Numbered from the stretch's first letter, positions 1 through 8,651 are shown. The stretch is 64,000 nt of DNA from Rhizobiaceae bacterium (GCA_028281105.1 JANQKQ010000052.1:98522-162521); one strand, 5' to 3'. Notes: a model not told the origin generated them from the letters alone. A program made the numbers and translations.

Positions 1-91
1 GTCGCCCATTTGATTATTCGGCGCATTCGATTATCCCTGTCGGCGAGCCGCGCCAAGGCGGCGATTTCATTTTGACAGGAAGGAAATTCAA

Positions 92-961
92 ATGGCAAGC
101 GTCGCCTTCATCGGATTGGGTGTGATGGGTTATCCGATGGCCGGTTATCTGGCCAAGGGCGGTCACGACGTCACCGTCTACAACCGCACTTCGGAAAAGG
201 CGGCGAAATGGGCGGCCGAACATGGCGGCGCCCATGCACCCACCCCGCGCCAGGCGGCGGCCGGAAAGGACTTCGTGTTCGCCTGCGTCGGCAACGATGA
301 CGACGTGCGCCAGGTGACCTTGAGCGAGGACGGCGCGTTTGCCGAGATGGGTGAAGGCTCCACTTTCATCGACAACACCACCGCGTCGGCGGTGCTGGCG
401 CGCGAACTGCACGCGGCGGGAACGGCAAGGGGCATCGGCTGCCTCGATGCGCCGGTTTCCGGCGGCCAGGCCGGTGCAGAGAACGGCGCGCTGACCGTCA
501 TGGTCGGCGGCGATGAAGACGTGTTCGCCCGCGCCCGCCCGCTCATCGATTGCTACGCCAAAATGGTCGGCCATATGGGACCGGCCGGATCGGGACAACT
601 GACCAAGATGGTCAACCAGATCTGCATCGCGGGGCTGGTCCAGGGCCTCGCCGAGGGCATTCACTTCGCCCAGAACGCCGGCCTGGACGTCGCCAAGGTC
701 ATCGATGTCATCTCCAAGGGAGCGGCCGGCTCCTGGCAGATGGAGAACCGCTACGAGACGATGGACGCGGGCCAGTACGACCATGGCTTCGCCGTCGACT
801 GGATGCGCAAGGATCTGGACATCTGCCTGACCGAGGCCCGCGGCAACGGTTCGCACCTGCCGGTGGCGGCGCTCGTCGATCAGTTTTACTCCGAGATCCA
901 GAAGATGGGCGGGAACCGCTGGGACACTTCCAGCCTGCTGGCGCGGTTGAAGAAGGCGTGA
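92..961 (+). CDS. 3-hydroxyisobutyrate dehydrogenase-family NAD(P)-dependent oxidoreductase
   Basis: This 289-aa protein belongs to the beta-hydroxyacid dehydrogenase family, which oxidises short 3-hydroxy acids (3-hydroxyisobutyrate, tartronate semialdehyde, related compounds) with NAD(P). The N-terminal Rossmann motif GLGVMG is at residues 8-13, followed by the family pattern YPMAGYLAKGGHDV. The substrate loop GGQAGAENGAL and the catalytic-lysine segment GQLTKMVNQ (Lys172) are present, and the length is normal for the family. The ATG is preceded by a good ribosome site (AGGAAGGAAA). It stands alone ahead of the toxin-antitoxin pair, so the exact substrate cannot be deduced. The family assignment is firm and the specific substrate open. 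Confidence 0.9.
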   Translation: MASVAFIGLGVMGYPMAGYLAKGGHDVTVYNRTSEKAAKWAAEHGGAHAPTPRQAAAGKDFVFACVGNDDDVRQVTLSEDGAFAEMGEGSTFIDNTTASAVLARELHAAGTARGIGCLDAPVSGGQAGAENGALTVMVGGDEDVFARARPLIDCYAKMVGHMGPAGSGQLTKMVNQICIAGLVQGLAEGIHFAQNAGLDVAKVIDVISKGAAGSWQMENRYETMDAGQYDHGFAVDWMRKDLDICLTEARGNGSHLPVAALVDQFYSEIQKMGGNRWDTSSLLARLKKA

Positions 962-997
962 GAGGCGATCGGCGGCTAGTCTTGATCATGCTATTAA

Positions 998-1009
998 ATG
1001 TAGCTACAT
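998..1009. promoter_or_regulatory. Perfect 12-bp palindrome upstream of brnT
   Basis: ATGTAGCTACAT is a perfect palindrome ending 4 bp before the GTG start of brnT, inside a short AT-rich stretch that would hold the promoter. BrnT-BrnA modules are autoregulated by the DNA-binding antitoxin, so this is the natural operator candidate. The palindrome is read directly; the function is inferred. Confidence 0.5.
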
Positions 1010-1013
1010 AAAA

Positions 1014-1301
1014 GTGAGTGGTACTACAAAATACGAATGGGATGAAGCCAAACGCAGGTCGAATTGGCGCAAGCACGGTTTCGATTTCTCCGATCTGGAC
1101 ACGTTCGATTTGGACAATGCCATGATCATGGAGGATCGGTTCGCAAGATATGGCGAGGCGAGGTTCCTCGCTATCGGCCCGATGGGCAGCAAGCTGGTCG
1201 CACTGGTCTATACCGAGCGCGGCGATGCCGTCCGCGCCATATCACTTCGTCAAGCCAGTCGAAGGGAGAATCAACTTTATGTCAGATTCCAAACGCGCTG
1301 A
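1014..1301 (+). CDS. brnT: BrnT family toxin
   Basis: This 95-aa protein matches the BrnT ribonuclease toxin family. It has the N-terminal signature YEWDEAKRRSNWRKHGFDF, a central MEDRFARYGEARFLAIG strand and a C-terminal basic segment ending in ISLRQASRREN. BrnT is a RelE-fold mRNA-cleaving toxin neutralised by BrnA. The GTG at 1014 is the only sensible start that keeps the conserved N terminus. The gene overlaps the downstream antitoxin gene by 23 bp, the usual toxin-first order for this family. Confidence 0.88.
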   Translation: MSGTTKYEWDEAKRRSNWRKHGFDFSDLDTFDLDNAMIMEDRFARYGEARFLAIGPMGSKLVALVYTERGDAVRAISLRQASRRENQLYVRFQTR

Positions 1302-1584
1302 AGCACTGAGAATTGCCCGGGCCCAACTGGCAACGATGACCGACAAGGAAGATGCGGCCATAAGAGCTGCTATCGAGTCCGACCCGGACACCTGGGAAGC
1401 GACAGAAGCCGATTTCGCTCGCGCCCGGCGCGGTCGGCCGCCGCTGGACCAGCCCAAGCAGCAGGTCACGCTTCGCCTCGACGCCGACACGCTCGCCTAT
1501 TTCCGCTCTACCGGCAAAGGCTGGCAGACGCGCATGGGCGACATTCTCACCCGCGCCGCCAAGCGCCGGCAAAACGCTGGTTGA
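1279..1584 (+). CDS. brnA: BrnA family antitoxin
   Basis: This 101-aa protein is the partner antitoxin of BrnT. The N-terminal half is acidic and helical (the toxin-wrapping part). The C-terminal half has the RRGRPPLDQPKQQVTLRLD signature leading into a ribbon-helix-helix DNA-binding segment (TLAYFRSTGKGWQTRMGDIL). The ATG at 1279 is preferred because upstream in-frame residues only mirror brnT in another frame. The overlap with brnT suggests translational coupling. It probably represses its own promoter through the palindrome at 998-1009. Confidence 0.87.
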   Translation: MSDSKRAEALRIARAQLATMTDKEDAAIRAAIESDPDTWEATEADFARARRGRPPLDQPKQQVTLRLDADTLAYFRSTGKGWQTRMGDILTRAAKRRQNAG

Positions 1585-1590
1585 AGCGCC

Positions 1591-2079
1591 TCAGGCCCTC
1601 GATTTGGCCAGTTTCTCCAAGGCAATGTAAGACAGCGGCAGCTCCGTGGTGTCCTTGATGCGCTCCATGGCGAAGGTCGAGGAGACGTCCTCGATGTCGA
1701 TATCGGCCACCAGCTTCTTGTAGAAGACGTCGTAGGCCTCGATGTCGGGCACCACCACTTTCAGCAGGTAATCCACCTGCCCGCTCATGCGGAAAAAGCC
1801 GACCACCTCCGGGTGGCGCACGATCACCTCGGAAAACCGTTTCAGCCATTCGGCGTTGTGCTGGTTGGTCTTGATGGCGACGAACACGGTCACGCCCACA
1901 TTGACCTTGACCGGATCGAGCACCGCCACGCGACGCTCGATCACCTTGTCTTCCTCCAGCTTCTGGATGCGCCGCCAGCACGGCGTGGTCGACAGGCCCA
2001 CCCGGCGCGCGATGTCGGCGACCGGCAGGGTGGCGTCCTCCTGCAGGATATTGAGGATAGCGCGGTCGATCCGGTCCAT
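1591..2079 (-). CDS. Lrp/AsnC family transcriptional regulator
   Basis: This 162-aa protein has the standard Lrp layout. An N-terminal winged helix-turn-helix (DRIDRAILNILQEDATLPVA, then IARRVGLSTTPCWRRIQKLE) is followed by an alpha-beta ligand/oligomerisation domain with the typical GFFRMSGQVDYLLKVVVPDI segment. Such proteins sense amino acids and control their metabolism or transport. A ribosome site (GGGGAAT) precedes the ATG. It converges on brnA and has no adjacent amino-acid gene, so its target is not evident. A second, separate Lrp protein lies at 46702-47181. Confidence 0.9.
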   Translation of the reverse strand: MDRIDRAILNILQEDATLPVADIARRVGLSTTPCWRRIQKLEEDKVIERRVAVLDPVKVNVGVTVFVAIKTNQHNAEWLKRFSEVIVRHPEVVGFFRMSGQVDYLLKVVVPDIEAYDVFYKKLVADIDIEDVSSTFAMERIKDTTELPLSYIALEKLAKSRA

Positions 2080-2198
2080 GATTCCCCACTACGGCTCGAA
2101 TGAATTTTCGCAACCGCCGGATATGTGGAACCATATTTCACCAAATGCAAGAATATAGACGCATGTTGGGACAAATTTGCGCAACACGCCAATGCCGA

Positions 2199-2843
2199 TC
2201 ATTCGGAGGCCGTGCGGCGATACTCCTCGACTAATTTCTTCAAAGAGGGCAACAATTCGCTGGAAAACCAGGGGTTTTTCTTAATCCAGGCATTGTTGCG
2301 CCAAGACGGGTGCGGCAGCGGCAGGAGTTTTGGCCGGGCCGACCGGTCCAGGATGTCGCGCCAATCGGCCACGGTCTGCGTCAGCGTGCCGCGGCGGCGC
2401 GAGCCCAGATGCCATTTCTGCGCATACTGGCCGACCAGCAGCAACAGTTCGAGCTGCGGCATGGCGTCGAACACCTGCGCCCGCCAGGCCGGCGCGCATT
2501 CGCGCCGCGGCGGCAGGTCGCCCCCTTTGGCGTCTAGGCCGGGAAAACAAAACCCCATCGGCACGATGGCGATCGCCCGCTCATCGTAGAAGGCTGCTTC
2601 GTCAACGCCCATCCACTCGCGCAGCCGGTCGCCGGAAGGGTCGGTAAACGGCCGGCCCGACCCGTGCACGCGGGTGCCAGGCGCCTGGCCGCAGATGGCG
2701 ATGCGCGCCGACGACGAGGCGATCAGCACCGGCCGAGGTTCATGCGGCAGCGGCGCCCCCTCCGGCTCGTCGCGGCAGATGCGACAGGCGCGGATGCGCG
2801 CCGTCAGCGCGTCGATATCCGCACCGGCCATCGATTGGGCCAT
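2199..2843 (-). CDS. Uracil-DNA glycosylase family protein
   Basis: The 214-aa product shows the uracil-DNA glycosylase superfamily fold. Motif 1 is GQAPGTRVHGSGRPFTDPSG, followed by a central hydrophobic strand LELLLLVGQYAQ and the C-terminal LPHPSWRNNAWIKKNPWF, where the HPS loop inserts into the DNA minor groove in this superfamily. An N-terminal CRIC motif (Cys20, Cys23) and two later cysteines (in GFCFPG and RRECAP) could ligate an iron-sulfur cluster as in family 4/5 enzymes, but this is inference. The ATG at 2843 has GGAGAATG upstream at good spacing. It is in line with the downstream Lrp gene but 119 bp away. Confidence 0.8.
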   Translation of the reverse strand: MAQSMAGADIDALTARIRACRICRDEPEGAPLPHEPRPVLIASSSARIAICGQAPGTRVHGSGRPFTDPSGDRLREWMGVDEAAFYDERAIAIVPMGFCFPGLDAKGGDLPPRRECAPAWRAQVFDAMPQLELLLLVGQYAQKWHLGSRRRGTLTQTVADWRDILDRSARPKLLPLPHPSWRNNAWIKKNPWFSSELLPSLKKLVEEYRRTASE

Positions 2844-2868
2844 TCAGCATTCTCCGGGCAACCGCCGC

Positions 2869-3480
2869 TCACCATTGAACGCTCGGTCGCTCCAGCATGG
2901 CGTCCGCCCAGCGCCTGAGGTGAACCAGCCGCCTGTCCACCTCGATGCGCGCCGGTTTCAGGAACTGATAGGCGACGATCGCGGTGATGTCGGCGATGGA
3001 GAAACTATCTCCTGCCATGAACTCGCGGCCGGCCAACTCGCCGTCGAGGAACTCCATCATCCTTGCGGCCGCGGGCTGGTTGAGCCTGCCCCATTCGGCC
3101 AATTGCACCGCTTCGAGATGCTTGGCGCCGGGGTGCAGATGGCGGAATGAAAACGCCACCGGCATCATGAACTTCAACTCGATGCGCCGCTGCCACATCT
3201 CGATGATGGCCTTTTCCACCGCCGTCGTCCCCATCAGCGCCGGTTCGGGATGGATCTCCTCGAAATAGCGGCAGATCGCCACCGATTCAGCGATGATGGT
3301 GCCGTCGTCCAGTTCCAACACCGGCACCGTGCGCATCGGGTTCTTGGCGACGAAGTCGTGCTCGCGCTGCTCCAGCTTGTTGATGTCGAGATCGATCACA
3401 TCGATCTCGATCCCCTTCTCCGCCAGAAAGATGCTGACCCGGCGCGGATTGGGTGCCCGCCCGCCGCTGTAGATTTTCAT
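2869..3480 (-). CDS. Glutathione S-transferase family protein
   Basis: This 203-aa protein has the two-domain cytosolic GST layout. The thioredoxin-like N-terminal domain begins MKIYSGGRAPNPRRVSIFLA. It carries the cis-proline segment TVPVLEL (residues 51-57) and the glutathione-contacting Glu65-Ser66 (IIAESVAICRYF). The helical C-terminal domain contains FSIADITAIVAYQFL, the conserved N-capping Ser/Asp motif. AGGAAA precedes the ATG at suitable spacing. It lies 25 bp upstream of the glycosylase gene on the same strand and may be co-transcribed. The substrate is unknown. Confidence 0.9.
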   Translation of the reverse strand: MKIYSGGRAPNPRRVSIFLAEKGIEIDVIDLDINKLEQREHDFVAKNPMRTVPVLELDDGTIIAESVAICRYFEEIHPEPALMGTTAVEKAIIEMWQRRIELKFMMPVAFSFRHLHPGAKHLEAVQLAEWGRLNQPAAARMMEFLDGELAGREFMAGDSFSIADITAIVAYQFLKPARIEVDRRLVHLRRWADAMLERPSVQW

Positions 3481-3673
3481 CGTGTCATTTCCTCTTCAAC
3501 GGGCTGCCAGCGGCGGCGATTGGTTGAGCGGACCGGCGTAACAACCCGGCCGACGTAAACCGATATTAACCAGTCTGCGCCATGAAGTGCCAACACATTG
3601 TGCCCGCCGATCCACTGCAGGGGCGGTACAAACCGATCAGACGCCGGATCGCCCTTTTCGCCGAACCGTGACC

Positions 3674-5239
3674 ATGAAGCCATCCACCTCCACCATCGAC
3701 GACGACCGGCCGGCCGCAACGACGGTGGACAAAGCACCCGACAAGACGATCGTCGACCGCTCCAAGCGCCGCTCCGCGGCAGCCGCGGCCGTGCGCAAGC
3801 AGCGCGAGCGCCTGGCGTCGAACGGCCGCCGCGCCACGCCCTATGAGGCGGAACTGGTCGAGAACTTCGCCCGCAACCATCTGAACGCGGCCTACGCCAT
3901 GCCGCTGTTCGTGTTGACCGTCGCGCTGGTCACGGCGCGTTGGAACGGGCTGCAACTGGCGGTGTTGTGGTTTGCGGTAACCACCCTGTCCTATCTGCTG
4001 CTCACCCATGTCTGCAGACGTTTTCTGGCGGCCAGCCGGGAAAACGGCTCGCTGGCCGAGTGGCGGCGCCTGTTCATGCCGGTCCAGGCCCTGCTCGCCA
4101 TCGCGTGGAGCCTGTTGGTGCTGTACGACTGCCGCGAATGCGATGACAGTTCCTATGCGATCGTCCAGTTTTCCTCGATCCTGGTGGTCCAGGCGGTAAC
4201 CACCATGCTCTCATACGGCCTGCGGTCGGGGGTCTTGGTGGTGTGCATTCCGCCGACCTTCCTGCTGGCCGGCAGGTTCATGTTCCCGTTTGACCCTGCG
4301 ACCATGATCATGGCGGTCATCCTGGTCGGTTCGCTGGTCTTCTTCTACATGATCGCCGACCGCTTCAAGCTGTCGATGACCGCGCTGCTGTCGCAACGCG
4401 CCGAGAATGAGGCTCTGATCGGGGAGCTGGAAACCGCTCGCTCGATCTCCGAGGAAGCGCGCCGGCGCGCGGAGGACGCGAACCTGGCCAAATCGCGATT
4501 TCTGGCCACCATGAGCCATGAGCTGCGCACGCCGCTCAACGCGATCCTGGGCTTCTCGGAGGTGATCAAGGACGAGGTGCTGGGGCCGGTCAACAACGAG
4601 ACCTACAAGGATTACGTCAAGGACATTCACGCTTCCGGCGAGCACCTGCTGCATGTGATCAACGAGATCCTCGATCTGTCGCGCATCGAGGCCGGGCGCC
4701 ACGAAATCAAGGTCGAGCCGGTCGACCTGCCCGGCGTGGTCGACGAGGCGCTGCACATGATCCAGCTCAAGGCGAAGAACAAGGATATCGAGCTGGTGGT
4801 GCACGCGGAAAAGAACCTGCCGAAGATCCTCGCCGACGAGCGCGCGGTGCGCCAGATCGTGCTCAACCTGCTGTCGAACGCGCTGAAATTCACGCCGTCG
4901 TGCGGCACCATCACCGTGCGTGTCGGCTGGACCCGCGGCGGCGGCCAGTACCTGTCGATCAGGGACACCGGGCCGGGCATTCCCGAAGACGAGATCCCGG
5001 TCGTCCTGTCCTCGTTCGGCCAGGGCTCGATCGCGATCAAGAGCGCCGAACAGGGCACCGGCCTTGGGCTGCCGATCGTCCAGGCGCTCATGCACATGCA
5101 CGACGGCAAGTTCGATCTGAAATCGAAGCTGCGCGAAGGCACCGAGGCGATCGCCGTGTTCCCGCGCAGCCGGGTGCTCGAGGTCATGCCGCCAGTCGAT
5201 GACGATCGAGCCGCGACAAAGGCGGGCATCAGCGCCTAG
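3674..5239 (+). CDS. Membrane-bound sensor histidine kinase
   Basis: This 521-aa sensor kinase has a charged N-terminal cytoplasmic segment of about 70 residues, then roughly six hydrophobic segments (for example MPLFVLTVALVTARW and LAVLWFAVTTLSYLLLTHVC), then HisKA and HATPase_c domains. The H-box is FLATMSHELRTPLNAILGFS with phosphoacceptor His282. The N-box is VLNLLSNALKFTP, G1 is DTGPGIPEDE and G2 is GTGLGLPIV. There is no receiver or PAS domain and no response regulator gene beside it, so it is an orphan kinase. The ATG at 3674 is favoured over a GTG 87 bp upstream because conserved-looking sequence begins there. The overall layout resembles alphaproteobacterial PleC/DivJ-type kinases, but I cannot assign it to one. 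Confidence 0.88.
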   Translation: MKPSTSTIDDDRPAATTVDKAPDKTIVDRSKRRSAAAAAVRKQRERLASNGRRATPYEAELVENFARNHLNAAYAMPLFVLTVALVTARWNGLQLAVLWFAVTTLSYLLLTHVCRRFLAASRENGSLAEWRRLFMPVQALLAIAWSLLVLYDCRECDDSSYAIVQFSSILVVQAVTTMLSYGLRSGVLVVCIPPTFLLAGRFMFPFDPATMIMAVILVGSLVFFYMIADRFKLSMTALLSQRAENEALIGELETARSISEEARRRAEDANLAKSRFLATMSHELRTPLNAILGFSEVIKDEVLGPVNNETYKDYVKDIHASGEHLLHVINEILDLSRIEAGRHEIKVEPVDLPGVVDEALHMIQLKAKNKDIELVVHAEKNLPKILADERAVRQIVLNLLSNALKFTPSCGTITVRVGWTRGGGQYLSIRDTGPGIPEDEIPVVLSSFGQGSIAIKSAEQGTGLGLPIVQALMHMHDGKFDLKSKLREGTEAIAVFPRSRVLEVMPPVDDDRAATKAGISA

Positions 5240-5249
5240 CATCGCCAGC

Positions 5250-5279
5250 GCAAGCCGCTGAGCGCTTGAAACGGCTTGC
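5250..5279 (+). terminator. Hairpin downstream of the histidine kinase
   Basis: GCAAGCCG and CGGCTTGC form a perfect 8-bp stem with a 14-nt loop, 11 bp after the kinase stop. The sequence after it (ATTTCCGCC) has only a weak T-run, so it may be an inefficient or factor-assisted terminator. Confidence 0.45.
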
Positions 5280-5341
5280 ATTTCCGCCTTTGCCGATTAG
5301 GTGTTGGATAAGCCCGCACCCGCCAACAGGGACCAGCGCCC

Positions 5342-5587
5342 TTGTCCGAAGTACCCTCCCCCTGCATCCTGGTCTGCTCGATCGACCTTAAAAGCGGCTA
5401 TTGTTTCGGCTGCGGGCGCACCCGCGACGAGATCGCCTACTGGATGGGCTACACCGACGCCGAGCGCGATGAGATCATGGCCGGCCTGCCCGCGCGGCTG
5501 GAGACGGTCGAGCGCAAGCCGCGCCGCATCACCCGGCGCCGGCGCATGGCGCAACGCAGGGCCGATGAACTGACGGCCCGATCGTGA
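5342..5587 (+). CDS. DUF1289 domain-containing small protein
   Basis: This 81-aa protein carries the DUF1289 signature of four cysteines, Cys8, Cys12, Cys21 and Cys24, within SPCILVC, GYCFGCGRT and DEIAYW. The family probably binds a metal or Fe-S centre; its function is not established. The TTG at 5342 is preceded by AGGGA and is the only start that keeps the first cysteine pair. The tail is very basic (RKPRRITRRRRMAQRRADE). The stop overlaps the next gene by 4 bp (GTGA), indicating coupling with the protease gene. This pairing recurs in alphaproteobacteria as far as I recall. Confidence 0.85.
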   Translation: MSEVPSPCILVCSIDLKSGYCFGCGRTRDEIAYWMGYTDAERDEIMAGLPARLETVERKPRRITRRRRMAQRRADELTARS

Positions 5588-6288
5588 GCCGCCTCGTCTG
5601 GATCGGCCTGGGGTTAGTTGGCATCGCAGCGATATTCGCGGTGGCGAGCCGTGACGACGGCCCGCTTGCCGGGTTTGGCAGCGATGCGGTCGCCCAGGTC
5701 GCCTATATGAGCATCTGGGGCGCCCTGGTCGCCTCCGCCGTGCTGGCGAGCGGCACCAGCTTCGGCCAGATGCTGAAACAGATCGTCATCTGGATCGGCA
5801 TATTCCTGGTCCTGATGACCGGCTACACCTATCGCTACGAGCTCCAAGACACCGCCTCGGCCCTGACCGCCGGTCTGATACCCGGCAGTCCGCTGGCATC
5901 GCGCACCGCCGACGGTCGCCAGCAGGTCACCTTGGTCAAAAGCGCCAACGGCCACTTCAGCGCGCGGGGCACCGCGAATGGGAAATCGATCCGGTTCCTG
6001 GTGGATACCGGCGCCAGTTCCGTGGTGCTGACCAACGCCGCCGCTGCGCGGGCCGGCATCGATGTAGATCAGCTCGCCTTCACCATCCCGGTCACCACCG
6101 CCAACGGCCGCACAACGGCGGCCCCCGCGCGGCTCGACGAATTGTCGATCGGCCCGATCGCGCGGCGTAACGTGCCCGTGACCGTCGCGCGCGCCGGCGT
6201 GCTTGAAGAAAACCTGCTGGGAATGGACTTCGTCGACACGTTGACCGGGTTCGAAATCCGCGGCGACCGGCTGATCCTGACTGATTGA
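5584..6288 (+). CDS. Retropepsin-like aspartic protease (TIGR02281 type), membrane-anchored
   Basis: This 234-aa protein has three N-terminal hydrophobic segments (LVWIGLGLVGIAAIFAVA, MSIWGALVASAVL, IVIWIGIFLVLMTGYTY). They are followed by a single retropepsin-like domain with active-site motif FLVDTGASSVVLT (Asp141) and a later GMDFVDTLTGFEI segment. One catalytic Asp per chain implies a dimeric enzyme, as for retroviral proteases. The domain is probably periplasmic. The start is a GTG within the stop of DUF1289. It converges on dusA with 14 bp between the stops. The substrate is unknown. Confidence 0.85.
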   Translation: MSRLVWIGLGLVGIAAIFAVASRDDGPLAGFGSDAVAQVAYMSIWGALVASAVLASGTSFGQMLKQIVIWIGIFLVLMTGYTYRYELQDTASALTAGLIPGSPLASRTADGRQQVTLVKSANGHFSARGTANGKSIRFLVDTGASSVVLTNAAAARAGIDVDQLAFTIPVTTANGRTTAAPARLDELSIGPIARRNVPVTVARAGVLEENLLGMDFVDTLTGFEIRGDRLILTD

Positions 6289-6302
6289 GAGCCGGTAGCC
6301 GC

Positions 6303-7295
6303 TTATGCGGCCGCGGCAAGCCCCGTGGTGTCAACCGCCGCGAAGGCGCGTTCGATCACTTCCGGCCCAGCGCCCGGCTTGACGGCCTCCAAAGTCAGCA
6401 GCGTGCGGGCCCTTCGCGCGCCCGGTGCGCCGGCAAACAGCCCGGTCATATGGCGGGTCACCTGATTGAGACGGCCGCCGGCGGCCAGATGCACCTCGGC
6501 ATAGGCGGTCATACGGGCGCAAAGCTCGGTGAAGGAAATCGGGGGAGCCGGCTCGCCACACAACATCGCGTCGGCCTGCAACAGCAATGCCGGCCGGCGA
6601 TAGGCGGCGCGGCCCAGCATCACGCCGTCGGTCTGGCCCATCAGTTCGCCTGCCTGAGTCAAATCCTCGATACCGCCGTTGATGCCGATGAAACGGTCCG
6701 GGTTTTCGCGTTTGAGCCGTAGCACCCGATCATAGTCCAAGGGCGGCACTTCACGGTTCTGCTTCGGGCTGAGGCCGGCCAGCCACGCCTTGCGCGCATG
6801 CACCCACAGCCGGTCGCAGCCGGCCTGCCAGACCGCCTGCGCCAGGCGATCGAGCGCCGGCCCGATATCCTGTTCATCGACGCCGAGCCGGCACTTGACC
6901 GTGACGGGCACGTCCACCGCCTCCTTCATCGCGGCCACGCACTCGCCCACCAGCGCCGGCTCGCGCATCAGGCAGGCGCCGAACGCACCCGACTGCACCC
7001 GGTCCGACGGGCAGCCCACGTTGAGGTTGATCTCGTCATAGCCGAATTGCGCGCCGACGCGCGCGGCGGCGGCCAGCTTGGCCGGTTCCGATCCACCAAG
7101 CTGCAGGGCCACCGGGTGCTCGCTCGCATCGAAGCCCAGCAGCCGCTCGCGGTCACCGTGGTTCGCGGCATCGGCCACCACCATCTCGCTATAAAGCAGC
7201 GCGCGCCGCGTCAGCAGGCGATGGAAGAACCGGCAATGGCGATCCGTCCACTCCATCATCGGCGCAACGGCGAAGATTTTCTGTTGGTTTTTCAA
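6303..7295 (-). CDS. dusA: tRNA-dihydrouridine synthase A
   Basis: This flavoenzyme reduces uridine 20/20a in the tRNA D-loop. The 330-aa product starts with the family motif IFAVAPMMEWTDRHCRFF. It also has the catalytic-cysteine region NLNVGCPSDRVQSGAFGACL, the FMN/substrate segment PVTVKCRLGVDEQD, a GLSPKQNREVPPLDYDRV block that is typical of DusA rather than DusB/C, and INGGI near the phosphate-binding end. A TTG at 7295 gives the normal DusA length. A GTG at 7394 would add 33 unconserved residues. The start is therefore uncertain; the identity is not. Confidence 0.92.
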   Translation of the reverse strand: MKNQQKIFAVAPMMEWTDRHCRFFHRLLTRRALLYSEMVVADAANHGDRERLLGFDASEHPVALQLGGSEPAKLAAAARVGAQFGYDEINLNVGCPSDRVQSGAFGACLMREPALVGECVAAMKEAVDVPVTVKCRLGVDEQDIGPALDRLAQAVWQAGCDRLWVHARKAWLAGLSPKQNREVPPLDYDRVLRLKRENPDRFIGINGGIEDLTQAGELMGQTDGVMLGRAAYRRPALLLQADAMLCGEPAPPISFTELCARMTAYAEVHLAAGGRLNQVTRHMTGLFAGAPGARRARTLLTLEAVKPGAGPEVIERAFAAVDTTGLAAAA

Positions 7296-7490
7296 CGGTT
7301 CATGATCCGTTTCAACAAGATCAAACAAAAGACGGCGCGGCTGGCTTTGGACGAAACTGCACGGACCTTTACCGCGTATGACCTCTTCGTGCACGGGTTT
7401 TACAATGACTGAAGATAAATATGTGGCGGCGTTGACCAACCGTTGCCGACAATTTTTGCCCAACTACTCAGCCCGCTTCGACACGCTGGA

Positions 7491-8564
7491 TCACACGTCG
7501 ACAATTGGGCGGCAGTCGATCGGCCGGAATGTTGCGTAGACGTCGTCTCCGACAGAGAAATCCTCACCCTCAAATCGGCTGTAACTCTTTGCAATAAGCT
7601 TCAAGCCGGACGGAGCCTGCAGGTATACGCGAGAAGACTCACCGGAGAAGATCGTGTCGACGATCCTCGCGCGAATGGCGTTTTCGTCCGGCTGTGATTT
7701 GGTGATCGAAATGGACTCCGGCCTGATGAGGAATCTTGCATTCTCGTTTTCGGCCAAACCTTCCGCAAAGTCCGTCTGAACGGTAATCGCTTCATCGAAA
7801 GTGATAGCCTTACACGGTCCTTTGCCTCGACCCACCCTGCCTTCAAGGATATTGGACTCGCCCAGAAAATCGGCGATGAACTGCGTTCGGGGCTGGAAAT
7901 ACAGTTCGGTCGGACCGCCTTCCTGTTCAATGCGGCCTTCATTCATCACGCAGATTTTGTCCGACAGGACGAGTGCTTCCTCTTGATCGTGGGTGACATA
8001 AAGAACGGTTACCTTCAGGTCTTGATGGATCCTCTTTATCTCCAGCTGAAGCTGTTCGCGAAGCTTCTTGTCCAGGGCCCCCAGAGGCTCATCCATCAGA
8101 ATCAGCGCGGGGCGGTAGACGAGGCAGCGGGCTATGGAAACCCGCTGCTGCTGGCCACCAGAAAGTTCCTTCGGTTTGCGATCCGCCAGATGCCCCAACT
8201 GCACCAGGTCAAGCACTTCGCCCACTTGGCGGGCAATCTGTTCCTTGGGCAACTTTCGGATCTTGAGGGGGAAAGCCACATTGTCGAACACGGACATGTG
8301 GGGCATGAGCGCATAGTTCTGAAACACCATGCCCAAATCACGCCCTCCGGGCGGGACGTTCGTCACATCCTTGCCTGCAATACGCACACTGCCGGCTGTA
8401 GCCTCGATCATACCCGATACGATGTTAAGCAGCGTGGTTTTGCCCGACCCGCTGGGACCCAGCAGGGTAACGAACTGCCCTGCTTCGATCTGCAGGTCGA
8501 CTTCAGCCAACGCCTCCACGGGACCGTAGGTCTTTCGGATACCCGATAGTTCGACCGATGACAT
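7491..8564 (-). CDS. ABC transporter ATP-binding protein, spermidine/putrescine (PotA) type
   Basis: This 357-aa ATPase energises import with the two permeases and binding protein nearby. Walker A is GPSGSGKT (residues 36-43) and the Q-loop is at Gln82. The ABC signature is LSGGQQQR (from 134) and Walker B is LILMDEP (154-160), followed by the D-loop ALDKKLREQ. The C-terminal third is a TOBE regulatory domain (FLGESNILEGRV onward). The ATG at 8564 is chosen because upstream in-frame codons encode an unconserved basic tail. It is divergent from the permease genes, with inverted-repeat sequence in the 143-bp gap. Confidence 0.92.
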   Translation of the reverse strand: MSSVELSGIRKTYGPVEALAEVDLQIEAGQFVTLLGPSGSGKTTLLNIVSGMIEATAGSVRIAGKDVTNVPPGGRDLGMVFQNYALMPHMSVFDNVAFPLKIRKLPKEQIARQVGEVLDLVQLGHLADRKPKELSGGQQQRVSIARCLVYRPALILMDEPLGALDKKLREQLQLEIKRIHQDLKVTVLYVTHDQEEALVLSDKICVMNEGRIEQEGGPTELYFQPRTQFIADFLGESNILEGRVGRGKGPCKAITFDEAITVQTDFAEGLAENENARFLIRPESISITKSQPDENAIRARIVDTIFSGESSRVYLQAPSGLKLIAKSYSRFEGEDFSVGDDVYATFRPIDCRPIVDV

Positions 8565-8622
8565 CCTTCTGACTCGCCTCCCTGACCCGCCACACACGCC
8601 CAACGTCGCAAGTTCATTACAA

Positions 8623-8651
8623 TGCAATTTTCTTAATTGCAATACGATATA
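8623..8651. promoter_or_regulatory. Inverted repeats in the divergent PotA-like / permease promoter region
   Basis: The 143-bp intergenic region holds TGCAATT-N5-AATTGCA (8623-8641), running into CAATACGATAT. The CAATAC hexamer (8640-8645) recurs in the other divergent promoter region of this cluster (12337-12342 and 12440-12445). The shared hexamer suggests common control, plausibly by the IclR protein encoded at 10411-11223. Repeats are read directly; regulator and function are inferred. Confidence 0.45.
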
